Assembly: GCA_017893485.1 (NCBI GenBank)
Contig: CM030361.1
Span: 306,123,224 to 306,187,223 of the forward strand
Length of the DNA: 64,000 bases
Source: Hemerocallis citrina
Lineage: Eukaryota > Streptophyta > Magnoliopsida > Asparagales > Asphodelaceae
Reading direction: 5' to 3'
Shown here piece by piece: positions 43,387 to 56,741 of this stretch. Each line of letters opens with the position of its first letter. Positions within the stretch are counted from its first letter, which is position 1. Made by a program: the position numbers and the translations under genes. Below the pieces are notes generated by a model. The model saw only the letters and a program-made list of their open reading frames with translations, had not been told where the DNA came from and did not search any database.

Positions 43387-44009
43387 AGAAGATTGCTACA
43401 TGGATGCTTTGTTTGATGAATCTTTTATTGTAGATTGTTATTCACATGACATGCTGATTTGAGTAATCTATATACCATGCTTTTTACGCTATCTTAGTTT
43501 GGATCGTTTGCAATTAAACTATTCGATAAAATGCATATAAGAAGTTTTGTTTTACTGCTGCCCTATTTTTGTACAGTAGTTTCGACCCTGTTAACATTAG
43601 TAAAATAAATAAATTTGTAAATATGATTTGTAGGATTTGCTTTCTAGTTTTCAGAACTTTCGACGAATCTGAATTCCGATTTTCTATGCATGAGTTATTG
43701 TTGTTTTACTGTAGTCATATCGTATATTCCAGATTATGAACTATATGTTATCTATATGAAATATTATTTTAAAACTGATACTAAAAGTAGAATTTGAACT
43801 CTGTATTTTGCTGAGTATATTTAGACATGAATCCCTAATTTTTGTGGAATTAATTAATGACTTTTGTATCTCATTTCATGCTTATGAAACTAATCGATAT
43901 ATTTCCAAACTGCATGGTGTTCAGTAAAGAACTATATTTTCAATATGATTCTATTCATTTTTAAAGAAAACTTTGTGGATATAAAGTGTAGACTGAATTT
44001 TCTATTTTA

Positions 44010-47000
44010 TGTAGCGCCCCGATTTCCATATAACTGGGAAACCGTGACACATGCCAAGATCTTTCCTTCAATTAGTCACGATACACAAAATGCTGGAAAT
44101 TTAAAACTTTTTATGCAACACAGAGTTACCACGCAGTAATTACAAATATCAGTTTGTAATACCAACTGTAGCGCCTGCCCTTTTTCCTTTTTGACTCCAA
44201 ACTCAATTCTTCCAATTTCTATATCACTTTAACCATAACCTAAGATAGTTGTGTTTCAGGGAAAATTTTGGCAGAGTCTGCCATGTAATTTCTACCCCGA
44301 AACACAAAAAGCTTACGGAATTCTGCTCTAAATTCCGTAGCTCACATCACAGGCAATAATATCACGGGCACCCCAGGCCAAAATGAGCATCATCACACAG
44401 GCAATATATATATATATATGCTCTGGGGGCCAAACTCATAACGGTTTATCAATTATCAATTAAAAACCATAAATCCTTTTGAAAACGTAGTAAGTTTTTA
44501 GAAAATAACTTGTAAAAGCTTACCACAGCGCCCGGTACTCCACAACGAGATGGGCACGGGTCCAAACCATATCATGCCACTCCACACTCTACTCTCCATC
44601 ATCATTCACCTACTTATACATCAGAAATACAATTTAGAGCATAAAACCTTTACTATTTACAATTAAACCATAACAACAAATAGTAAGGTGAAGCTCCACT
44701 CCACCGGAATCTGAACCTATACCTCACCTCTGCACCGCTGAGGACCTGTAACAGTAGGGGCCTAGGGTAGTCCAAAGACCCCCTAACCCCCCAAACACTA
44801 AGGGGTTAGCCATTTCTGGTGTGAGTACAATATATTAATAAGCGAATAAATTAAACTTATAAGTAAAACAGAATGAACTTACGAATACCAAGGTAACCTG
44901 AACATGTAAATGTCATATACGGAAATTCACATCAAATACTCACTGCATCACTTCCCGTATGCGTATCCATACCTGCTCACAAACATACTTAACTCTAATT
45001 TGGAAAATCATTTCCAAATTAGTCGCTTAAGGCCCATCACTTTACGCCTTATGCAAATCTTCCTACAGCTTTATTTTTTTCCATAAAGCTTTACAATCAC
45101 ACACACTCTATTTCCACATAACTGTGTCTTATTTACCATTCATTTGCAATTACATACTCGCGACGTAAATTCCTTCGCGATCTCATATCACATAACATCA
45201 CATTCATTCATTTCTTACGACATGTATCATCACGTCTCGCAATACATCACTTCCACACTCATACTTCATCTTAAATGGAAGATAAGCGTGTATCCTAATT
45301 TTCTAGTGTTTGTGTATGCCATGACCTGAGTCTAATGCAACAGTACAGAATATAGAACAGATGCACTTAATCTAATGTCAGCAAGATTCTGGATGCACAT
45401 GCATCCCATACTACATGTGACCCAGGTCAAGCCAACATACTTAGTCTAATGCAAGTGAGACTTTGAAATGTATGCATCCCATACTACATACTTTCCAAAT
45501 CAAGCCGTTGTCTCTAAGTTTAGGGATTCGAACGCTCGCTATGCAATGCATTCTAATTTGGTCTACTTCCTGTTCCTCATAGTATGACATGGTTGGGTTC
45601 AAAGCCGTGACGAACTTAAAGATATACCGCAGCATATCTATAGCATCGTATTTTACCGGATCGCAGTTCGTACGACCCGTTCGTGTCCACTAGCATATAC
45701 CTGGATCCCATTTAACAGCCGTGACGAACTTAAAGATATACCGCAGTATACCTATAGCATCGTATTTCACCGGAGCGCAGTTCGTACGACCCGTTCGTGT
45801 CCACTAGCATATACCTGGATCCCATTTAACAGCCGTGACGAACCTAAAGATATACCGCAGTATACCTATAGCATCGTATTTCACCGGACCGCAGTCCGTA
45901 CGACCCGTTCGTGTCCACTAGCATATACCTGGATCCCATTTAACAGCCGTGACGAACCTAAAGATATACCGCAGTATACCTATAGCATCGTATTTCACCG
46001 GACCGCAGTCCGTACGACCCGTTCGTGTCCACTAGCATATACCTGGATCCCATTTAACAGCCGTGACGAACCTAAACATATACCGCAGTATACCTATAGC
46101 ATCGTATTTCACCGGACCGCAGTCCGTACGACCCGTTCGTGTCCACTAGCATATACCTGAATCCCATTTAACAGCCGTGACGAACCTAAAGATATACCGC
46201 AGTATACCTATAACATCGTATTTCACCGGACCGCTGTCCGTACGACCCGTTTGTGTCCACTAGCATATACCTGGATCCCATTTAACAGCCGTGACGAACT
46301 TAAAGATATACCGCAGTATACCTATAGCATCGTATTTCACCGGACCGCAGTCCGTACGACCCGTTCGTATCCACGATGAGTACTAAGTACATGAACTTAT
46401 CGATGTCCCAGATAAAAATACTAAAACATTATTGAAACTCGATAGCGTATAATCACCACACTGCGATATGCAGAGGGCTCCTCATCAATTTTCCGATAAG
46501 ATAGTTCAGAAAAAGCAGTAGCTGTGACCCAAGCTACGCTCATCGGAGTGCAACACAATCAGACTTCTAGAAGGGTAGGGAGATCCACAGCAATCCCCTA
46601 GTGGGCGACTCTCTCAGATATTTAAGAGCTCAAGTCCCCAAGCTAACTTAATCTTGAAGTCAATCTCAACAACAGGGTGCCAAACTTACAACAACCACAT
46701 CTTCCAACATGGCACACAAATTCAGCCACTCCTTCAGCAAAGCATTTGCTACCCTTCACCCAAACGAACTCTAGAATTTCTAACACTTGAGAATCATCAA
46801 ATAAACCCATACCGAAAGCTACTCTCAAGGTTCATAGCAAGATCATACCTACACAAATGGTTATGACCTTTTGGACTTCAGTCCAAAAGCAACCGGCTTC
46901 AGCTCTGCCCTTTCAGACCAGCTGAACTCTGCAAGTTCTGAGGTATCAACCGACCTCGATAATTTATGAAATTTAACCTACGGTTGTGGACACATACAAG

Positions 47001-48544
47001 AGTGTCCACACCAATCCTTAACTCAATCATCCATGCTACACTAAGATACAAAACAGAAATACACAGCAATTTATAATTTAAAATTTTCACAACGCACCAT
47101 GTGCGTAAAATAAAAGATATCATACTCACTATATTTCTTAAAACACCAAAAATACGCAGATAAATTGATACTCACATGTTTCTTAACACACAAGAATACA
47201 TAATAAATCAACACTCACATGTTCTTCGAACCACAAAAATATATAATAAACTAACTCACCACATTTCGCGAAGGTTCGAAGCATCACCATGCCATCCCGC
47301 ATCCGAAGTCGCGAATATATCCTATCATCAATTTCAAAGAAATTAAAACTCAATCATCCAAACCAATACAAAAGCTAATAACGTCATCCCAAATATCACA
47401 CAAGTGTTTATTGAACGCTTGGGATATACATGTGCGATGCACGTAATAAACTAGTGCCGACGAGATTCTTAGTTCCAAACAATTACTAAATTGCCCCCAA
47501 AATATTTTAATAGCCCAACTACAATTTCTATTTCTATACGAGAATTAATTCATATCCCTATAATTCTCTTTTACAAATTCAAAACCCTAATTTACTAATA
47601 ACTTACAATCTCTCTAATAATCCACTAATTTCTCACATCTACCACTTCCAACATCTCTAAATCTCTCTACCCTAATATTCCTACTCAATAAAAATTAACC
47701 CAACTAAATTTTATACAATAAAATAGTTAGGGTTTTACCTTCCCGAATCCATTCGAAAATCCGACGCTACCACGATGTAGAGAATCCATCACTTAGTCTA
47801 CCCCTCACTTTAATTTGGAATCGATGAAGGATCGGAGGGGATTTGAGCGGGGTAATCGTTCGCCGAAGTGGGTTCGTAGGGTTCGGGATGGGAACAGATC
47901 GGGATGGTGATGGGAAGGGAAGGAGAAGAAAGGAGGTGGATGGGCGGTTTCGTTCCCTTCGGCTGGGCGCGAACGGGGGGAGGAGGGGAGGAGAAGGAGG
48001 TCGGGGTTTCTTTGGGTCGGAATGGGGAAACGAACGGGAATGGGAAAGAAGGTGAAGAAGGAAGAAGATGGAGGTGTTGGTTTCCCGTCGGTTGGGTGTG
48101 AATCGGAGAAGGAGAAGGGAGGAGGTCGGGGGTGGGGTTCTCTTCTTCTTCGGTTTTGAGGAAAGGAACGATCGGAAGAAGGAGAAGGAGAAGGAAGGAG
48201 AAGAGAAGGGGGTGGTTTTAATTAAAGGGATAAATAATAATAGATAATAAATAATGTATAGGAAATATTACATATAAGCCCTCTAGTTCTCAATACATTC
48301 CAAATAAAACCCAATTCTCTACTTTAATATTATAAACAATACAAAAATACATTAAAACCACTCCGCAATACTCCGTATAAAAATAATTTAATTTCAAAAA
48401 TAATAATTAAATAAGGTAGACAATATATCTTATTTTTCTCGATTAAAAATAATTGTTATCGGAAAATACATATTCGCGCGAAATTCTCAATCGCGCACAC
48501 ATTTCGATGCAAAATAGCCATATGCTATTTTTCGGGTCGTTACA
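44010..48544 (-). repeat. LARD left LTR (3' LTR)
   Basis: 4,535 bp with seven copies of a 114-bp repeat (45604-46375). Short ORFs here are repeated in the other LTR and are not genes. It carries the uninterrupted site at which Y inserted in the partner LTR (47853-47857). Confidence 0.92.
45604..46375. repeat. 114-bp tandem repeat, seven copies
   Basis: Units start at 45604, 45718, 45832, 45946, 46060, 46174 and 46288 (the last about 88 bp). Each contains GCCGTGACGAACYTAAAGAT and the hairpin CGGAC-CGCA-GTCCG. There is no ORF through it. Confidence 0.95.
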
Positions 48545-48557
48545 TCACTCCCTCCTT
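48545..48557 (-). other. LARD polypurine tract
   Basis: On the minus strand, AAGGAGGGAGTGA immediately precedes the 3' LTR start TGTAACGACCCG. This is the expected position and composition for plus-strand priming. Confidence 0.75.
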
Positions 48558-49450
48558 AGAATCGTTCTGTCCTCAGAACGCTGCTAGTGGAGAGGAAGAC
48601 AACCACAACATCAATGGTTCATGAGACGTTTCCCTGAACCATCTCCAGTTCCTCGAGTGATATTCTCGAAAACTAGTCTTCTACCAAGTTGAACTGTTGT
48701 CCTTCAGCCTTCTGGACAGACCCACTATGAATTTGATGCCGACCTTCCTCTGCTCTTGCTCTAGAGTAGACAATGGCTGCATTACCTTGCTCTATCCTTG
48801 TCTGCAAGTGATGTTGATTTACTCCTTGATTACGACTTCTATTGGTTGGTGACCACTCCCTCCTTAGAAAGGACGAAGTCACACATTGCTACTTCAGCCC
48901 CTGAGTAGCTCCTCTCGGTGACCTTGCTGAATTGTTAACAGGATTGCCCCCTGTCTGAACGAGATTTCCTCCCTGGGCGCGTTCTTAGTGGCTGCTTAAT
49001 CATAAGCTGATCTTGGAGAATCTGTCGCTTCAGCGCTTCAATCCCTGCATTTCCTGCTTAAGCCTTCTGACTTGCTCACTCGGACTCGGTTGTAGCTCCC
49101 ATCGTGCCAAAACTGAGCTCTAAACTTGAGTAATCACTCTAATAATGACTTACTTGATCTCATCATCTAGCTTCTTGCTTCTTTCACGGTCTTTGGTTGA
49201 GATCAATCCTTCACTTATCTCGATCTTTTGCAGTTCAGTAGCCACTCCCTCCTTAGAATAGGGCATGGCCTATAATCATTACTTCAAACTTCCAGGATTC
49301 TCTTCTGTAATTTGCTCGAAGCTGATGCTCTGGATGGTGTATTCAAACAAATCAAATCTAGAGTTGCCTCCCGCACACATCTCAACACTTGAAAATAATT
49401 CAGACAAAGAATGTGATGAACCACAATTGAACAAAACAGTTGTATGGATT

Positions 49451-49510
<60 letters not shown>

Positions 49511-50355
49511 CCAATTGGTTACGAAAGTGTTTCATCATACCTTACTTCTTAGTCTAAAATAATTTTCAAAAATACAACTTTTAAACTTAGTTGCAGTTCT
49601 ATATGCACATACCGGTACTAGCACTCCTGCCTTCTACAGCTTGCTGGTAATAAGTGCGAACTCTACCCTTGGTGAACAGGCTCTTTTCCTCTATTGTTCA
49701 CCTTTGGGGTTGATCTGCTGTTCTTTCTTATGAAGCTGGGGACAATCTGGTCGGATATGACCAATCCTCCCACGTTTGTGACATGCACTGGTATCTATCT
49801 AAGTGTCCTTCCTCGAACACTGGTTCTTGAGATGACCATGCTCACCATATAAAACAACTTCCTGAGCTTGGTGCCTCCAAGGTTGCCCCCCGTTTTCTGA
49901 GTCTTCTGCTTCTGACCTTGGTCCTTGAACCCTGATGCTGGTGCAGATCTTGTCCCTTGTAGTCGTGGACAGACTGATTTCTTGTGCCTGACTCTCTCAC
50001 AAGATTGCATACTACAACCTTGGTGGTCTTTGGAATTTGCTCCCATTCATGTTGTAGTCCTTGTGGTGGTGAAGTCTCCTTGGCTCCTCGCTCAAGGTTA
50101 TCGGATCATCCATCGATGTCGGTTTACTCTCTTCCATCAACACCTCCTTGGTTAGGACATCCTCGAACATCATTCATGTGTTTAAAGGATGGTAACACAT
50201 ACACTAGGATTAGCCCACATATAGAAAAATTATAAAACATAAGATAGAAGAGCCAACAATATGAATTATAACTATCTACAACTAGCTAAAACCCGACTCC
50301 TAAAGGGCATTTAAGTTTAATTTTCCTACTGTGTTGGACTGTAAATTGAAGTCAG

Positions 50356-50366
50356 CTCTGATACCA
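50356..50366 (-). other. LARD primer-binding site
   Basis: On the minus strand, TGGTATCAGAG, three bases after the 5' LTR end. Met-initiator tRNA type. Confidence 0.85.
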
Positions 50367-51958
50367 CTCTGTAGCGCCCCGATTTCCATATAACTGGGAA
50401 ACCGTGACACATGCCAAGATCTTTCCTTCAATTAGTCACGATACACAAAATGCTGAAAATTTAAAACTTTTTATTCAACACAGAGTTACCACGCAGTAAT
50501 TACAAATATCAGTTTGTAATACCAACTGTAGCGCCTGCCCTTTTTCCTTTTTGACTCCAAACTCAATTCTTCCAATTTCTATACCACTTTAACCATAACC
50601 TAAGATAGTTGTGTTTCAAGGAAAATTTCGGCAGAGTCTCCCCTGTAATTTCTACCCCGAAACACAAAAAGCTTACGGAATTCTGCTCTAAATTCCGTAG
50701 CTCACATCACAGGCAATAATATCACGGGCTCCCCAGGCCAAAATGAGCATCATCACACAGGCAATATATATATGCTCTGGGGGCCAAACTCATAATGGTT
50801 TATCAATTATCAATTAAAAACCATAAATCCTTTTGAAAACGTAGTAAATTTTTAGAAAATAACTTGTAAAAGCTTACCACAGTGCCCGGTACTCCACAAC
50901 GAGATGGGCACGGGTCCAAACCATATCATGCCACTCCACACTCTACTCTCCATCATCATCCACCTACTTATACATCAGAAATACAATTTAGAGCATAAAA
51001 CCTTTACTATTTACAATTAAACCATAACAACAAATAGTAAGGTGAAGCTCTACTCCACCGGAACCTGAACCTATACCTCACCTCTGCACCGTTGAGGACC
51101 TGTAACAGTAGGGGCCTAGGGTAGTCCAAAGACCCCCTAACCCCCCAAACACTAAGGGGTTAGCCATTTCTAGTGTTAGTACAATATATTAATAATCGAA
51201 TAAATTAAACTTATAAGTAAAACAGAATGAACTTACGAATACCAAGGTAACCTGAACATGTAAATGTCATATACGGAAATTCACATCAAATACTCACTGC
51301 ATCACTTCCCGTATGCGTATCCATATCTGCTCATAAACATACTTAACTCTAATTTGGAAAATCATTTCCAAATTAGTCGTTTAAGGCCCATCACTTTACG
51401 CCTTATGCAAATCTTCCTACAGCTTTATTTTTTTCCATAAAGCTTTACAATCACACGCACTCTATTTCCACATAACTGTGTCTTATTTACCATTCATTTG
51501 CAATTACATACTCGCGACGTAAATTCCTTCGCGATCTCATATCACATAACATCACATTCATTCATTTCTTACGACATGTATCATCACGTCTCGCAATACA
51601 TCACTTCCACACTCATACTTCATCTTAAATGGAAGATAAGCGTGTATCCTAATTTTCTAGTGTTTGTGTATGCCATGACCTGAGTCTAATGCAACAGTAC
51701 AGAATATAGAACAGATGCACTTAATCTAATGTCAGCAAGATTCTGGATGCACATGCATCCCATACTACATGTGACCCAAGTCAAGCCAACATACTTAGTC
51801 TAATGCAAGCGAGACTTTGAAAATGTATGCATCCCATACTACATACTTTCCAAATCAAGCCGTTGTCTCTAAGTTTAGGTATTCGAACCCCCTCTTTGCA
51901 ATGCATTCTAATTTGGTCTACTTTCTGTTCCTGATAGTATGGCATGGTTGGGTTCAAA

Positions 51959-52615
51959 GCCGTGACGAACTTAAAGATATACCGCAGCATATCTATAGCA
52001 TCGTATTTTAGCGGACCGCAGTTCGTACGATCCGTTCGTGTCCACTAGCATATACCTGGATCCCATTTAACAGCCGTGACGAACTTAAAGATATACCGCA
52101 GTATACCTATAGCATCGTATTTCACCGGACCGCAGTCCGTACGATCCGTTCGTGTCCACTAGCATATACCTGGATCCCATTTAACAGCCGTGACGAACCT
52201 AAAGATATACCGCAGTATACCTATAGCATCGTATTTCACCGGACCGCAGTCCGTACGACCCGTTCGTGTCCACTAGGATATACCTGGATCCCATTTAACA
52301 GCTGTGACGAACCTAAAGATATACCGCAGTATACCTATAGCATCGTATTTCACCGGACCGCAGTCCGTACGACCCGTTCGTGTCCACTAGCATATACCTG
52401 GATCCCATTTAACAGCCTTGACGAACCTAAAGATATACCGCAGTATACCTATAGCATCATATTTCACCGGACCGCAGTCCGTACGACCCGTTCGTGTCCA
52501 CTAGCATATACCTGGATCCCATTAAACAGCCGTGACGAACTTAAAGATATACCGCAGTATACCTATAACATCGTATTTCACCGGACCGCAGTCCGTACGA
52601 CCCGTTCGTGTCCAC
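51959..52615. repeat. 114-bp tandem repeat, six copies
   Basis: Units start at 51959, 52073, 52187, 52301, 52415 and 52529 (the last about 87 bp). One unit fewer than the left LTR, which accounts for 114 of the 119-bp length difference. Confidence 0.95.
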
Positions 52616-54097
52616 GATGAGTACTAAGTACAAGAACTTATCTAAGTCCCAGATAAAATGCTAAAACATCATTGAAACCCGATAGCGTATAATCACCACA
52701 CTGCGATATGCAGAGGGCTCCTCATTAATTTTTCGATAAGATAGTTCAAGAAAAAGCAGTAGCTGTGACCCAAGCTACGCTCATCGGAGTGCAACACAAT
52801 CAGACTTCTAGTAGGGTAGGGAGATCCACAGCAATCCCCTAGTGGGCGACTCCCTCAGATATTTAAGAGCTCAAGTCCCCAAGCTAACTTAATCTTGAAG
52901 TCAATCTCAACAACAGGGTGCCAAACTTACAACAACCACAACTTCCAACATGGCACACAAATTCAGCCACTCCTTCAGCAAAGCATTTGCTACCCTTCAC
53001 CCAAACGAACTCTAGAATTTCTAACACTTGAGAATCATCAAATAAACCCATACCGAAAGCTACTCTCAAGGTTCATAGCAAGATCATACCTACACAAATG
53101 GTTATGACCTTTTGGACTTCAGTCCAAAAGCAACCGGCTTCAGCTCTGCCCTTTCAGACCAGCTGAACTCTGCAAGTTCTGAGGTATCAACCGACCTCGA
53201 TAATTTATGAAATTTAACCTACGGTTGTGGACACATACAAGAGTGTCCACACCAATCCTTAACTCAATCATCCATGCTACACTAAGATACAAAACAGAAA
53301 TACACAGCAATTTATAATTTAAAATTTTCACAACGCACCATGTGCGTAAAATAAAAGATATCATACTCACTATATTTCTTAAAACACCAAAAATACGCAG
53401 ATAAATTGATACTCACATGTTTCTTAACACACAAGAATACATAATAAATCAACACTCACATGTTCTTCGAACCACAAAAATATATAATAAACTAACTCAC
53501 CACATTTCGCGAAGGTTCGAAGCGTCACCATGCCATCTCGCATCCGAAGTCGCGAATATATCCTATCATCAATTTCAAAGAAATTAAAACTCAATCATCC
53601 AAACCAATACAAAAGCTAATAACGTCATCCCAAATATCACACAAGTGTTTATTGAACGCTTGGGATATACACGTGCGATGCACGTAATAAACTAGTGCCG
53701 ACGAGATTCTTAGTTCCAAACAATTACTAAATTGCCCCGAAAATATTTTAATAGCCCAACTACAATTTCTATTTCTATACGAGAATTAATTCATATCCCT
53801 ATAATTCTCTTTTACAAATTCAAAACCCTAATTTACTAATAACTTACAATCTCTCTAATAATCCACTAATTTCTCACATCTACCACTTCCAACATCTCTA
53901 AATCTCTCTACCCTAATATTTCTACTCAATAAAAATTAACCCAACTAAATTTTATACAATAAAATAGTTAGGGTTTTACCTTCTCGAATCCATTCGAAAA
54001 TCCGACGCTACCACGATGTAGAGAATCCCTCACTTAGTCTACCCCTCACTTTAATTTGGAATCGATGAAGGATCGGAGGGGATTTGAGCAGGGTAAT

Positions 54098-56741
54098 TGT
54101 AACCCCTGTTTTCGTTAAATTGTATTTTCAAATATTTTCCCGTATTTAAAATTAAACTATTCTCTTATAATTTAATATGTTATTCAAACTATTTTTGTGA
54201 AGCCCAATAATTGATTATTTAACTATTTTGTTATGTGAAATATTTTTGAACCCAAATTCTATTATAAACCCAGTAATTTAAATTATTTTGTATGAGCCCA
54301 AGCCAATTGTTTGAATTAAACCCAATTGCCAAATTATTTATTTTGAGCCCAATTCTGTATTTAAATAATTGTTTTGAGCCCAAGGACCAGGCCCACCTCC
54401 TATTGGGTCTTGATCCACTAACCCAAACCCAATAACCAATTCCCCTACTAATTGGGGGTTGACCAGATCATCTATTCCTAATCAATCCCAAAATCTCTCT
54501 TGTAACTGCCCAATTACTATTCCTAATTATTAGCCTAATGATTCCCCTCATTATGTGATTCCGTAACCCCCTCCCCTATAATCTCTCTACCCCTTAATTT
54601 AACATTATTTCTATACATATATTATAATATCTCTCCCTCTCTCTCTCTCCCGTACTCTCTCTCTCTCTCTCATTCTCTGTTTAAAACAAACAAACCAAAA
54701 CCAAACAGAACAAAACAACAAACAAAAACCCAACAACTCTTTCTTCTTCCTCGCTCCCGCTCACGCCATTATCGAAGTCCATCTCCAACGACTCCCCCTC
54801 CGAACCTACTCCATCTCGGCCACCTTCCCCGCCCTCGTCAACGACCACCACCGCAGCACCAATCCACCGCCATCATCCCCCATCGATCACCTTCGCCATC
54901 ACCAAACTTCCGCAACCCAATTCGCCATTACCCAAACTCTCGACCCTCCACCATTACCACCTCCGACCATCTTCACCAGTCTCCTACGTCGCCTCGTCAA
55001 CACCCTCGTCTCCAACCACCATCGCCATCGTCCCCGAACCCAGCCATTCCCTTCTCCCCTGTTTCGATCGCGAACCAGAGGCCCCGCGCTGCCGTCGTTT
55101 CTCGACCAGCCGCCTCACTACAGCTTCGCCGTCCCCGCCACTCGCCGCCTCGTTGCCCCGTTGCGTCGCCACGCCGAAGAGCCGCCCCACCGTCACCATC
55201 CTCTCTCTCACTCTGTTGCAGTAAAGAAGAAGGAAGAAGAAGCGGGAGTGAAATCCTGACCGTTGGATTCAACTGATCAGATCAGATCTGATCAAAGGAG
55301 TGGATGTTTGCTGTTTTGGCCCCAGAGCGGATTCAGTGGATCAGATCCTGTGTGTTGATTGTACGTGTCTCGTACGTGCGTGCGTGTGTCCGTACTAGTG
55401 CCTCGTCTCTCGGGATCTGCATCCCGTATTGGTTCGTGTTCGGATTCACCATCGTAAAGGCAAGTATCTCTTGTACAACTTTGTTTTTCCAGTACAGGCC
55501 CTTGTAAAAATACCGCAAGTATATTATTCTTTGGACTCCAATTCGCATTCATAAGTCGAATTGACACCCGTTTACATTCCTAATCCGTCGATCCTGTATT
55601 CACATATGATCGTGAATATTTTGTTACCCTAAGCATAACACGAACACAAATAAATATACACATATGTACTTTTAGGATTATACATGTTTATGTGCAGGAA
55701 TGTTTCACCGAGACAGTAGTTAAATACAAAAATGACATCTTGTTCTTGTTGATTAAATTAAAATAAAAGTAACAAGCCGGGGTATAAGGGAAAGATTTAA
55801 GTAGTGGGCAATATAGAAGAGCGTACTCGGACGGGAGCTCGTGGTTTCCCGACGCAAGTTGCAAGTTACAAACTGCAAGATTGCAAATGACAAGTTTACA
55901 TGTTTCACGTTACAAGTTTACACTCTACATGTTTCACGTTACAAGTTTGCACGTATCTTGATACAATATTGAATGTACATGTTTTTCCCGAGTACGTGAC
56001 CTATAAAACCCACCACTAAATCTAAACGACATTGTATTGACTGTAGCAACCATGTAATAAAAAATATGGGGTGCATGAAGTGCTACCTAGATAGAATCAA
56101 GACATTAGACATAAGAATAACACGTGCATTTTCATGATCCAACCATATGTTACATGTTCATGTTGACTCGATACTTGATTATTTGTTTTACATGTCACTT
56201 GTTTCGTAACGCCATGTTCATATCATGTTTACCTGTTGCATTTTGTTCCTATTTCGTAATTATTGATTCCCTGCTCTTTTCCTGATTTTTTTCCTTTGTT
56301 TTATTTTGTTCCTGTTTCCCTTAGCTTGTACTCCCCTTGCGGCCCGTAACTTGTATTAACGGGTCTTCTTGTTTCCCTTTCCTTTTCTTTTGTCATAATA
56401 TACTTGCAGGCCCAAATGGAGAGTTACCAGAAGGCGTCGCTGACCAAGTGTTCTAGTTATTTATTTTCATGTTATCGTATTAGTTTGTGTTTATTTCATA
56501 AAACTCTTTATTGTAATCCGGGCTTGTTTGACCCGTAATAATTTGTATCTCCCAGTTGCTGGTTATTTATGGACTATGTCTTGTACTTCATTATCATATT
56601 GTGATTTATATGCCTGCATGGATTGTTCGGTTATATTGTTGTTGAGTTTACTTGTACAGCTTATGGATGGTGTGTTCGCACCATTCGCTGGGCCTTAGTC
56701 TCGCGCCCGTATTCCCGTGTTTTGGGAAGCGGGGCGTGACA
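54098..56741 (+). mobile_element. Solo LTR Y (2,644 bp) inside the LARD LTR
   Basis: It starts TGTAACCCCTGTTTTCG and ends GGGAAGCGGGGCGTGACA. The target duplication GTAAT lies at 54093-54097 and 56742-56746. The other LARD LTR still has the empty site. The sequence includes a CT-rich leader with an upstream ATATATTATAATATC promoter-like stretch (about 54615) and a conserved block AACAAGCCGGGGTATAA. No internal domain. Confidence 0.92.

Larger units (their letters stand above)
48545..50369 (-). pseudogene. LARD internal region with gag remnants
   Basis: On the minus strand, GHKKSVCPRLQGTRSAPASG (about 49930-49990) and CHKRGRIGHIRPDCP (49742-49783) are zinc-knuckle tails of a Gypsy gag. In the second, the second Cys of the knuckle is replaced by Arg. 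An AT microsatellite (49454-49506) interrupts the region. No RT, RNase H or integrase is seen, so no functional protein is expected. Confidence 0.7.

Noticed and set aside
45604..46375. CRISPR-like regular repeats
   Set aside because: 114-bp units are head to tail without unique spacers and lie in a plant LTR.
47843..48101. Glycine/arginine-rich ORFs in the LARD LTR (and the copy at 56717-57049)
   Set aside because: GA-rich simple sequence repeated in both LTRs; no conserved domain.
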